From positions 1-64,000 of the forward strand of contig CAKUUY010000006.1 in assembly GCA_934693235.1 (NCBI GenBank): DNA of 64,000 bases, written 5' to 3'. Position 1 is the first letter of the stretch; each line of letters starts with the position of its first letter. The stretch is from an uncultured Candidatus Melainabacteria bacterium (GTDB lineage: Bacteria > Cyanobacteriota > Vampirovibrionia > Gastranaerophilales > Gastranaerophilaceae). The notes beneath the pieces were generated by a model. That model was not told the DNA's origin. It did not search any database and worked only from the letters and a program-made list of their open reading frames with translations. Of the stretch, positions 41,386 through 49,245 are shown in pieces. A program made the position numbers and the translations under genes.

Positions 41386-42716
41386 TTTTCAACCTTCAAC
41401 CTGTCAGGTATTAAATCGTGTGCAACTAAATCTTTTAAACTTTCTCTCTTTATTATAATATCAGATTGAGAATTATTTACAAGTACCATTGCCGGTTTTT
41501 GAACTCTGTTATAATTTGAAGCCATGGAATAGTTGTAGGCTCCTGTGTTGTAAACACAAAGAATGTCACCTTCTTCTGTTTCAGGCAACTTAATATTTTT
41601 TATTAAAATATCTCCGGATTCACAAAATCTTCCGGCGATAGTTACGGTTTGTGCAAGCCCAAATTCTGGTTTGTTTACAATTTGGGCAGAATATTCAGCT
41701 TGATACATAGATGGACGAGCATTATCAGCCATGCCTCCGTCAACTGCAACATAAAGTTTCCCTTTGGGAACCTGTTTTGAGCTACCTATTGTATAAAGTG
41801 TCACACCAGCTGTTGAAATAATGCTTCGACCAGGTTCAATAAATAAGGTTGGTGCTTCTGTTTCATATTTTTCTATGCATTTGTTTAATCTGTCTATAAC
41901 AATTTCAGCGATAGTAAAAGTTGATGGAGGACAGTCTGTTTCTGTATACTTTACGCCAAGTCCGCCACCAATATTTATTTCGTCTAGTTTTAACCCAAAT
42001 TTTTTATCTAATCTAACAACTTCTTTTACAAGGATTTCGATCTCATCTCCATAAATTGATGTTTCAAAAATTTGTGAACCGATATGAGCATGCAAACCAT
42101 GCAATTTTAAATTTTTATAATTGTTTACAATTAAATCAACAGCTTCGTCAATTTGAGTCAAGTCAAAACCAAATTTTGAATCTAAATGTCCTGTTTGAAT
42201 ATATTCGTGTGTATGACATTCAATCCCCGGGGTAATTCTTAACAAAATATCAACTGTTTTATTGTTAGATTTCGCAATTTCGTTTAATAAAGAGAGTTCA
42301 AAAAAGTTGTCAACAGAAATTCTCCCAACACCTAATTTTATAGCAAGTTCAAGTTCGTCAAAGGATTTGTTATTTCCGTTGAACAATACTTTTTTCATGT
42401 TAACGCCTGCACTATGTACAGTGTAAATTTCTCCGGCAGAAACAACATCAAAGCCGAATCCCTCACTTGCAATAATTTTAGATGTAGCCTTAGAACAAAG
42501 AGCCTTTGATGCGTACATCATGTTTACTTTTGGATAGTTTTTGAAAGCACTTTTATAATCCCGACAAATAGATCTTATTGTTGCTTCATCAAGTACATAT
42601 AGCGGAGTACCATATTTGTCGGCAAGTTCAACCAAATCACAACCGCCGATTTCAATATTGCCGGAATTGTTAATTTTTGTGGTTAATGGCTTTAAAAACT
42701 GGTTTGTGCTATCCAT
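41382..42716 (-). CDS. lysA: diaminopimelate decarboxylase
   Basis: A 444-residue PLP enzyme making L-lysine from meso-DAP. The PLP lysine lies in MYASKALCSKA near residue 70; HIGSQIFE, the GGGLG loop, EPGRSII and the catalytic CESGDIL are all present. It is first in the lysA-cdaA-yitT operon, with AAGGAG before the ATG. It ties the cell-wall precursor DAP to lysine production. Confidence 0.95.
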   Translation of the reverse strand: MDSTNQFLKPLTTKINNSGNIEIGGCDLVELADKYGTPLYVLDEATIRSICRDYKSAFKNYPKVNMMYASKALCSKATSKIIASEGFGFDVVSAGEIYTVHSAGVNMKKVLFNGNNKSFDELELAIKLGVGRISVDNFFELSLLNEIAKSNNKTVDILLRITPGIECHTHEYIQTGHLDSKFGFDLTQIDEAVDLIVNNYKNLKLHGLHAHIGSQIFETSIYGDEIEILVKEVVRLDKKFGLKLDEINIGGGLGVKYTETDCPPSTFTIAEIVIDRLNKCIEKYETEAPTLFIEPGRSIISTAGVTLYTIGSSKQVPKGKLYVAVDGGMADNARPSMYQAEYSAQIVNKPEFGLAQTVTIAGRFCESGDILIKNIKLPETEEGDILCVYNTGAYNYSMASNYNRVQKPAMVLVNNSQSDIIIKRESLKDLVAHDLIPDRLKVEK

Positions 42717-42765
42717 TGGAGCTCCTTACTTCTTATATACTAAGGATAACACAATTTTATAAATT

Positions 42766-43638
42766 TTAAAATACTAAAAATAGTGTAGTTAATAAAGAAT
42801 AATACACCATTAAATTTCTTGCTTGTAAAAGCCTGAAATAAAATTCTTTTTCTTCTCCACCACAAGTGTAAGTTTTTAAGTAATTGTACATTCTAAAAAT
42901 GAGCGGAATTAAGGCAAATGTTATTAATAAATAGTAATTTTTGATCATAAATGCAAGGGTAATTGTAAACAAGTATCCTAATCCATAAACAATAAAAATT
43001 CCTTTTAACGCAAGATTTTTATTCCCAATTCTGCAAACAAGAGTTTTTTTATGTGCACACATGTCACCCTCAAAGTCTAATATTGTATGCACGTACATTA
43101 AACCTATTGTGAACATAACAACAGCAAGAGATAAAGTGAAAACTTCTAAAGAAAAGCTTTTTGTCATTACAAAATACGTTCCCTCAAAAAGTAGTGGACC
43201 AAATGCAATTCCGACAGCTATTTCGCTCAAACCTCTTTGAGATAATTTTGCGTATATAAGTGCTATAATTCCGCCAATTATAGCTAAAATTACTATCGGG
43301 AAGCCGCATTTTAAAAATAGAATAAATCCGCAAATTGTTGCAAATGAAAGATATGTTATTACAGCTCTTAGTACATCATTTAGGGTTGCTTTTCCGTCTT
43401 TTATATAAGCACATTTACACTTTTGAGAGTTTTCCGGTAAAATCTTATAATCAACATAATCATCAAATAAATTTGTTGCTAAATGTGTACAAGCAATTCC
43501 GATTAGAGCAATTAGTCCGTTTATAATATTTCCACCTTGTTTAAGAGCAAAAACAAATACTACAAGCCAAGACAATAATGTCATAGGCAATGAAAAAAGT
43601 CTTGAATTTTTAAGCCAAAAATAAATATTTTTTATCAT
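42766..43638 (-). CDS. menA: UbiA-family prenyltransferase (MenA-like)
   Basis: A 290-residue polytopic prenyltransferase. The first Mg-pyrophosphate motif N-x2-DD-x2-D is in TNLFDDYVDYK (near residue 60) and the second in LDFEGDMCAHKKTL (near residue 190). The neighbouring text fits 1,4-dihydroxy-2-naphthoate octaprenyltransferase of menaquinone synthesis better than ubiquinone enzymes, but other UbiA activities cannot be excluded. No other men genes are nearby. The start overlaps the 43635 gene by 4 bp. Confidence 0.72.
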   Translation of the reverse strand: MIKNIYFWLKNSRLFSLPMTLLSWLVVFVFALKQGGNIINGLIALIGIACTHLATNLFDDYVDYKILPENSQKCKCAYIKDGKATLNDVLRAVITYLSFATICGFILFLKCGFPIVILAIIGGIIALIYAKLSQRGLSEIAVGIAFGPLLFEGTYFVMTKSFSLEVFTLSLAVVMFTIGLMYVHTILDFEGDMCAHKKTLVCRIGNKNLALKGIFIVYGLGYLFTITLAFMIKNYYLLITFALIPLIFRMYNYLKTYTCGGEEKEFYFRLLQARNLMVYYSLLTTLFLVF

Positions 43639-43853
43639 AAAAGTAAATTTTCCACACCTTTTACAGCTTCGTAACTAGCTCCTGCTTCAAGCATTTCTTC
43701 TGCAGTAAGTCCGAAAAGAGTAATCAAAGAATATGCTTCTTTTGTAGAAGAATTCAGTAAATTCACAGCCATTTCTACTGCATCTTTTCGACTAAGATTT
43801 GTAAATTGTTGATTTTTCCCTCTATAGATAATTCTTTTTTTTGATTTTCCCAA
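43635..43853 (-). CDS. small 72-residue protein, unrecognised
   Basis: A basic start (MGKSKKRIIYRGKNQQF) leads into two to three helices (RKDAVEMAVNLLN, AYSLITLFGLTAEEMLEAGASYEAVKGVENLLL). It is directly between the ROK kinase (adjacent, no gap) and the prenyltransferase (4-bp overlap), so it is co-translated. The helical C-terminal half looks like a small protein-binding module. Function unknown. Confidence 0.7.
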   Translation of the reverse strand: MGKSKKRIIYRGKNQQFTNLSRKDAVEMAVNLLNSSTKEAYSLITLFGLTAEEMLEAGASYEAVKGVENLLL

Positions 43854-44720
43854 CTATTTTACCCCCAAAGCTAATAATGCAGCGCCAATCATGCCAGAAT
43901 AATTTCCGGCAGAAGCTTTTACAACTTTGAACGGTTGCGTAACAATTTGAGAATTAGCTTCTTTTTCAAGGTATTCAATATTTACAAATTCAGCCATAGA
44001 ACCTGATAAAACAACGCAATCTGGGTCGAAAAGATTTGCAAGTCCGATGATTCCATCTAAGATGTCATTTTGCCATACATCAAATATTTTTTTCATTATA
44101 GGTCTATCAATATGTTCGATAACGTCATAAGTGGTAATTTCTTTGTCTCCGGAAATTTCTTCAGCCGTCAATTTTAAACCGGTACCAGATGCGTAAGCTT
44201 CAAAGCAATCCCAGCTTCCGCAAGTACATTTTCTATGTTTATCGGTACGCATTTTAAAGTGCATTTCTCCAGCTGCTCCGCTTTTGCCTTTGTAAAGTTT
44301 CCCATCTATAATAATACCGCCACCAACACCTGTGCCAAGTGTTATCATAACCGAATATGGCATATTTTTAGATGAACCGATAATGTATTCAGCCCAAGCA
44401 GCGCAATTTGCATCGTTCTCAACAAAAACAGGCTTCTTGCTTAGGTTTTTAAAATCCATTGTTGGATATTCTTTCGCAATATTACCGGTTGAACCCAAAA
44501 TTTTGTCATTAGTCTTGTTTACGGCACCACAGGTTGAAAATGCGATAACGTCAACTTCTCTTTCGTGTTTTTCAATAATTTCATTAAAAATAGCCTGAAT
44601 GCCTGCAAAAGTTTTAGGCGTGTGATGCTTTTCTATTTCTGAGAGAATTTCTCCTTTTTCATTGATAATTGCACTGTAAATTTTTGTGCCACCTACATCT
44701 ATACCTAAAGCTTTTCGCAT
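43854..44720 (-). CDS. ROK family sugar kinase (glucokinase or ManNAc kinase)
   Basis: A 288-residue ROK kinase. The N-terminal ATP loop is GIDVGGTKIYSAI; ENDANCAAWAE gives the catalytic Asp; GTGVGGGIIIDGKLYKG and the zinc-binding CTCGSWDCFEAYASG are present. Glucokinase is the default call. The gene lies 50 bp after nanE, whose product N-acetylglucosamine-6-P epimerase usually partners with ManNAc kinase (NanK), so NanK activity is a real alternative. GAAAGG precedes the ATG. Confidence 0.85.
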   Translation of the reverse strand: MRKALGIDVGGTKIYSAIINEKGEILSEIEKHHTPKTFAGIQAIFNEIIEKHEREVDVIAFSTCGAVNKTNDKILGSTGNIAKEYPTMDFKNLSKKPVFVENDANCAAWAEYIIGSSKNMPYSVMITLGTGVGGGIIIDGKLYKGKSGAAGEMHFKMRTDKHRKCTCGSWDCFEAYASGTGLKLTAEEISGDKEITTYDVIEHIDRPIMKKIFDVWQNDILDGIIGLANLFDPDCVVLSGSMAEFVNIEYLEKEANSQIVTQPFKVVKASAGNYSGMIGAALLALGVK

Positions 44721-44770
44721 ATCAAAACCTTTCCTAATTATCTAATAATTTTGTTTCCCTATTGAGAAAA

Positions 44771-45454
44771 TTAACCTCTTTGGACAAATCTTTTTGTAAT
44801 CAATTGAGGGCGAGTAATTGCAGAACCGATTACAACGCAGTGTGCTCCCAATTCAAAAGCTCTTGTTACTTGTTCAGGTTCCCAAATTCTTCCTTCAAGA
44901 ATTACCGGAAGTTTGGTATTTTTAACCAATTGTTCCAAAAGTTCAAAATCCGGGCCGTCGCCACGATTTAGAGAAAATTGTGTGTAACCAGAAAGAGTTG
45001 TAGACAAGATATTCGCCCCTAATCTTTCTGCGTTTAATCCCTCTTCAAGAGTCGAAATATCTGCCATTGAAACTCGATTGTTAATTCTTACATATTTGAT
45101 TAAATCTTCAAGTTTCGCTCCATTCGGACGTTCTCTCATAGTTCCGTCAAATGCAATTACGTCAGCTCCGGCTTCAACAAGTTCAATAACTTCTTTGATT
45201 GTTGGTGTAATATAAACGATTTCCTTATAATTAGCAGGTATAACGTTTGGTTTAGTTAAACCGATTACAGGGACGTCAAAGAGTTTTTTTGCATTTCGAA
45301 CATCTCTTGTACCCGCAACTCTTAAGGCACCGGCGCCACCCTTAATAACAGATTTCATCATCGCATTAATACAATCTTCTTGGTACAAAGGTTCAGCAGG
45401 CATTGCCTGAACAGAAACTACAACTTTTCCTTCTAAACGATTAATTATATTCAT
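44771..45454 (-). CDS. nanE: N-acylglucosamine-6-phosphate 2-epimerase
   Basis: A 227-residue TIM-barrel enzyme that interconverts ManNAc-6-P and GlcNAc-6-P. Recognised by LEGKVVVSVQAMPAEPLY, GAGALRVAGTRDVRNAK, GLTKPN, AGADVIAFDGTMRERPNG, DISTLEEG and LSTTLSGYT. The start at 45454 follows a TATAAT by 6 nt with no ribosome site (leaderless); an in-frame ATG at 45469 would lie within that box. It leads the nanE-ROK-43635-prenyltransferase run. No sialic-acid lyase is seen nearby. Confidence 0.9.
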   Translation of the reverse strand: MNIINRLEGKVVVSVQAMPAEPLYQEDCINAMMKSVIKGGAGALRVAGTRDVRNAKKLFDVPVIGLTKPNVIPANYKEIVYITPTIKEVIELVEAGADVIAFDGTMRERPNGAKLEDLIKYVRINNRVSMADISTLEEGLNAERLGANILSTTLSGYTQFSLNRGDGPDFELLEQLVKNTKLPVILEGRIWEPEQVTRAFELGAHCVVIGSAITRPQLITKRFVQRG

Positions 45455-45460
45455 ACAACT

Positions 45461-45466
45461 ATTATA
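45461..45466 (-). promoter_or_regulatory. -10 box abutting nanE start
   Basis: Perfect TATAAT on the minus strand, 6 nt before the nanE ATG. The -35 region is poor (no TTGACA-like hexamer at 16-18 bp). Confidence 0.5.
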
Positions 45467-45586
45467 CATTAAAAATTTATATTTGAGGTATAATTATTGA
45501 AAAGATAGTAGGGCGATGTGATTATAGATTTACAAGTCCATATAGTGAGAATTTACAAATTAAGAATTATATAGAGAGGTTCAAAT

Positions 45587-46915
45587 ATGCAAAAAAGTGC
45601 AGTTAAATATCCGTATTTGACAGAAGATGTAGAAATTTACGAAAGAGAAAATGGCCATAAAATAGTTTTAGCTCATAAAGAGGGAGAACTTGTAAATGTT
45701 AGTACTTGGGTAAAAACAGGTTCAATAAATGAAGATGACAAAATTAACGGAATTTCTCACTTTTTGGAACATTTGATGTTCAAAGGAACTCACAAGCATA
45801 AAGCCGGATATTTTGACAGAACATTGGAGGCTAAAGGTGCAATAGTAAACGCTGCTACATGGAAAGATTACACTTTTTATTACGTAACTCTTCCCAAAGG
45901 AGCTGATGCTAAAGATTTAGACTTGGCGATTGAACTTCATGCTGATATGATGCTGGATCCTGTTTTACCTGAAGAAGAAATCGGAGCTCCGTTTGACTTG
46001 AATAATCCTGAGGTAATAGATAAACGTGAGCGTCACGTAGTTATTGAAGAGATTAGAATGCGTAAGGACCAAAATTGGACAAAAGTTTATAATGCTTGTA
46101 ATTTTAATATGTATAAAAAACATCCGTACAAACGTGATGTTATTGGTACTCCGGAGATTATTTCACAAGTTACTAGAGATGAAATTATGGACTACTACAA
46201 AACATATTATTCTCCGGAAAACATGACAACAATTATTGTTGGAGATTTTGATAAAGAGAAAATTCTTGCAAAAGTTGAAAGAGAATTCGATTTTAAAGGT
46301 CGCCCTAATGCTCCAAAGAGAGTTAACGAAATTGACGCTCCGACAGATCATACAATCGTTGTTGAAAATAAAGGTCAAACAAATACATCTTATTTAATGT
46401 TTGGATTTTTAGGGCCAAAAGCAAATCAATTAAAAGAAAATATTGAACTTGACATTATCAGTATTATTTTAGGCGAAAGTACAAGTTCAAGAATGTACCA
46501 AAATTTAATAGAAAAACAACCAGAACAAATCTTTATGATGGCTAATGCGGAACATTATCAATTTAAAGACGGTAATAACTTCTTCTTGCAGGCAAACTTT
46601 AAACCTGAAAAGAAAGATGTTGCAATTGAACTTGTAAAACAAGAATTGGCAGGACTTATTAAAAATCCAATTACAAAAGAAGAACTTGCAAAAGCTAAAA
46701 AGAAAATAAAATCTCGTTTTGCGTACGCAGCAGAGACTGTTTCTGAAATCGGAGAGACAATCGGTTATTATATGACAGTTTGTGAGGATTTGAAATTGAT
46801 TGAAGATTATTTGAGAGATTTGGATGCGATTACTGTTTCGGATCTCGAAAATACGATAAAGAAATATTTGAATGTAAATAACTCGGTTATTTCAATCTTG
46901 GAACCTGAAAAATAG
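45587..46915 (+). CDS. M16 family zinc peptidase
   Basis: A 442-residue single-domain-pair M16 (pitrilysin/MPP-like) protease. The inverted zinc motif H-x2-EH is in ISHFLEHLMFKGT (H58, E61, H62), with the downstream Glu in VVIEEIRM. The second, inactive half has TTIIVGDFDKEKI and ILGESTSSRMYQNL. No signal peptide is seen. GAGAGG precedes the ATG. It probably processes or degrades peptides in the cytoplasm, or moves outward by an unknown route; specificity unknown. Confidence 0.9.
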   Translation: MQKSAVKYPYLTEDVEIYERENGHKIVLAHKEGELVNVSTWVKTGSINEDDKINGISHFLEHLMFKGTHKHKAGYFDRTLEAKGAIVNAATWKDYTFYYVTLPKGADAKDLDLAIELHADMMLDPVLPEEEIGAPFDLNNPEVIDKRERHVVIEEIRMRKDQNWTKVYNACNFNMYKKHPYKRDVIGTPEIISQVTRDEIMDYYKTYYSPENMTTIIVGDFDKEKILAKVEREFDFKGRPNAPKRVNEIDAPTDHTIVVENKGQTNTSYLMFGFLGPKANQLKENIELDIISIILGESTSSRMYQNLIEKQPEQIFMMANAEHYQFKDGNNFFLQANFKPEKKDVAIELVKQELAGLIKNPITKEELAKAKKKIKSRFAYAAETVSEIGETIGYYMTVCEDLKLIEDYLRDLDAITVSDLENTIKKYLNVNNSVISILEPEK

Positions 46916-46950
46916 TCTTACCTTACACGTGTGTGGTGAAAAGAGTGGTT

Positions 46951-47550
46951 ATGCAAGAAGCAACAATTCAAGAAAAAGAACAGCTTAAAAAAATTAAAGA
47001 AAAATGTTTGACTTGCCAAAAATGTTCACTTGGTAAAACAAGAACCAATATTGTCTTTTCGGCAGGAGTTCCAAATCATAAACTTATGCTGATAGGGGAA
47101 GCTCCGGGATATTATGAAGATCAGAAAGGAGAACCGTTTGTCGGCAAGGCAGGACAGCTTTTGGATAAAATATTTGCATCTGTTGGCTTATCACGTCAAA
47201 AAGATGTATATATCTGTAATACAATAAAATGTCGCCCGCCGGGAAATCGTGATCCGCTTCCTGAAGAAAAAGAAGCATGTAGAGAATATTTGAATGCACA
47301 AATTGAGATACTTAAACCAAGAATAATTCTCTTGTGCGGAAGAGTTGCAGTACAATCAATTTTAGGTACAACTCAAGGGATTACTAAAATCAGAGGTAAG
47401 TGGTACGAGGGGCCATATATGTCAAAAATGATGCCAATTTTTCATCCGTCGTACTTGCTAAGAAATGATTCTCGAGAAAAAGGTAGTCCAAAGTGGCTAA
47501 TGTGGCAGGATATTCGGGAAATAAAACGAGTTTATTCGCAGATGGATTAA
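46951..47550 (+). CDS. family 4 (Fe-S) uracil-DNA glycosylase
   Basis: A roughly 199-residue DNA-repair enzyme removing uracil. CLTCQKCSLGKTR holds the first two Fe-S cysteines, the active-site loop is LIGEAPGYYEDQKGEPFVGKAGQ, YICNTIKCRPPGNRDP and the later EEKEACREYL give the other conserved cysteines, and HPSYLLRN is the C-terminal motif. I place the start at ATG 46951; GTG 46933 is also in frame. It follows the M16 gene by 35 bp. Its stop is adjacent to prepilin 3's stop on the other strand. Confidence 0.93.
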   Translation: MQEATIQEKEQLKKIKEKCLTCQKCSLGKTRTNIVFSAGVPNHKLMLIGEAPGYYEDQKGEPFVGKAGQLLDKIFASVGLSRQKDVYICNTIKCRPPGNRDPLPEEKEACREYLNAQIEILKPRIILLCGRVAVQSILGTTQGITKIRGKWYEGPYMSKMMPIFHPSYLLRNDSREKGSPKWLMWQDIREIKRVYSQMD

Positions 47551-48291
47551 TTAAAATTTTACAGGATAGTCTTTGCTGATTTCCCAGTTATCTCGTTGAA
47601 TTAGTGCTCCACATTCTAAATTGTTTTTGGAACATTTTTCTAATAGCTCACCTCGGCTCAGGTCTTTAATTGGTTTGTTATTAGTAATATATTGAAATGG
47701 TGTATAATTTTCAGAATTTTGTGAGAAGAATAAATAAAAAGAGAATTGATCTCTTCCTGCTTTGTTAGGACCTTTCCAACAGTTATAATCAAGTAATCCA
47801 TGAATATTTGCTCCCCAAGAACTTGCTCCACCTGTCAAAATCATAAAGCAAGAACCATCTTCAAAAATAAATCTGCTTTTATTTATTCCACTTTCAGTCG
47901 GGCTAATATCAGGTATTAATTTATCACATCCAGCTTCTCTTGCATCACATTTCTTTATCCCTTTCATATATGGAAAGAGATATTTGTTGAAAAATTCATT
48001 GTTTGCTTGCCATGTTTCAGGTGTTCCTAAGTTTTGTGGAGCGTACTCCCAGTTGGTAGAATCACCGTTTTCAACTTCTGAAAAACGTATAGCATTGGTA
48101 AATGTAGAGTAAAACTTCTTCAAATGCGTAATAGTTTCTTGTTTTCTATAACTGGCAACTAATGATGGCAAAGTTAATGCAGTAACAACTCCTATAATAC
48201 CTAAAGTGATGAGAGTTTCTGCTAGTGTAAAACCAAATTTTGGTTTAGCACTCTTCTCGGGGGGGGGGATTGTTGAAACATTATTAAACAT
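47551..48291 (-). CDS. type IV/II-like prepilin with a C10 tract in its 5' coding end
   Basis: A 246-residue prepilin. The peptidase site is the classical G20|FTLAE25, followed by TLITLGIIGVVTALTLPSLV. The 20-residue leader contains IPPPEKS, encoded by ten consecutive C (48268-48259 on the coding strand); a one-base change there would truncate the protein before its membrane segment. The globular part has cysteine pairs (KKCDAREAGC; KCSKNNLEC) and a DNWEISKDYPVKF end like prepilin 2. GGAGCTTGAAAA precedes the ATG. The N-terminal leader is unrelated to that of prepilins 1 and 2. Confidence 0.85.
   Translation of the reverse strand: MFNNVSTIPPPEKSAKPKFGFTLAETLITLGIIGVVTALTLPSLVASYRKQETITHLKKFYSTFTNAIRFSEVENGDSTNWEYAPQNLGTPETWQANNEFFNKYLFPYMKGIKKCDAREAGCDKLIPDISPTESGINKSRFIFEDGSCFMILTGGASSWGANIHGLLDYNCWKGPNKAGRDQFSFYLFFSQNSENYTPFQYITNNKPIKDLSRGELLEKCSKNNLECGALIQRDNWEISKDYPVKF
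48259..48268 (-). repeat. C10 tract in prepilin 3 start region
   Basis: Ten C on the coding strand spanning codons 8-11, in frame as assembled. Third G/C10 tract of the window, again tied to a prepilin. Confidence 0.9.
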
Positions 48292-48375
48292 TTTTCAAGC
48301 TCCTTTACGATATTGTATATTTTAATTATTTCTTATTTTTCACTAATTGTCAACATTGCGTTTTAATTCAAAATA

Positions 48376-48412
48376 AAAAACCGCAACATTTTACAATTAA
48401 GGTGCGGTTTTT
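48376..48412 (-). terminator. terminator after the Bax-inhibitor-like gene
   Basis: Stem AAAAACCGCA / TGCGGTTTTT around a 17-nt loop, 23 bp past the minus-strand stop at 48435. A/T runs on both sides. Confidence 0.7.
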
Positions 48413-48434
48413 ATTTCTTTTATCTAATTGTTTT

Positions 48435-49166
48435 TTAGTTTCTGGAATTTAATTTTGCTAATAGTCTAAGGATTTCGGTGTAAAGCCATACAAGTGTTAT
48501 CATCAAGCCCATTGCTCCAAACCATTCATAATCCTTGCTTAGCATTTTTTGAGAAGATGTTTCTATAAAGAAGAAATCTTGAATTAAACTCATAGCTGCA
48601 ATTATAACTACAAATAAACTAAATCCTATACCAACAATTCCGTTTTGCCAAATCAAAGGAATACTACGGCTGAAAAACATTGCAATAAATTGGATTATAT
48701 AAATTGCTAAGATTGATAACATTGATGTCATTAAAACTGCTCTGAATCTATCGGTATATTGAATAACTCTAGTTTTGTATAAAGTTAACATTACAAACAA
48801 TACAACAAATGTTCCCAATATCGCTTGCATTACAATTCCATGAAATTGAGCTTCAAACATTGCAGAAAATGCTCCCAATGTTAGTCCCTCAAACAAAGCG
48901 TAAGGTGCAGCTAAATATTTGGCAGATTTAATATTGAAGCATGTTATTAATACTAAAATAAAGGCCATCATAGCTCCGCCACTAATTAAGCCGGCTGAAA
49001 CAGTCGGATTTGAGAATAAATAGTAAACACTTAATGCACAACCTGCAAGCAAACAAATAAATAATAAAAATATTTTGTTAACTGTTCCTTGAATAGTCAT
49101 CGGCTCGCCATCTAAAATTTGAGCGTCTGCACTAAATCTTTCATCATTTAATATTGGATTTGACAT
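48435..49166 (-). CDS. Bax inhibitor-1/YccA-like membrane protein
   Basis: A 243-residue protein with a 28-residue cytoplasmic start and seven membrane helices. YALFEGLTLGAFSAMFEA and the closing acidic region (FGAMGLMITLVWLYTEILRLL) fit the BI-1/YccA-like group. The family includes pH-sensitive calcium leak channels and FtsH modulators; the role here is unknown. GGAAGGAG precedes the ATG. Confidence 0.85.
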   Translation of the reverse strand: MSNPILNDERFSADAQILDGEPMTIQGTVNKIFLLFICLLAGCALSVYYLFSNPTVSAGLISGGAMMAFILVLITCFNIKSAKYLAAPYALFEGLTLGAFSAMFEAQFHGIVMQAILGTFVVLFVMLTLYKTRVIQYTDRFRAVLMTSMLSILAIYIIQFIAMFFSRSIPLIWQNGIVGIGFSLFVVIIAAMSLIQDFFFIETSSQKMLSKDYEWFGAMGLMITLVWLYTEILRLLAKLNSRN

Positions 49167-49245
49167 AATTAACTCCTTCCTTTACCATGATTATATAGTA
49201 TATTAAAAAAATTGGCTATATCTTAATAATTTTATAAGGTTTAAA

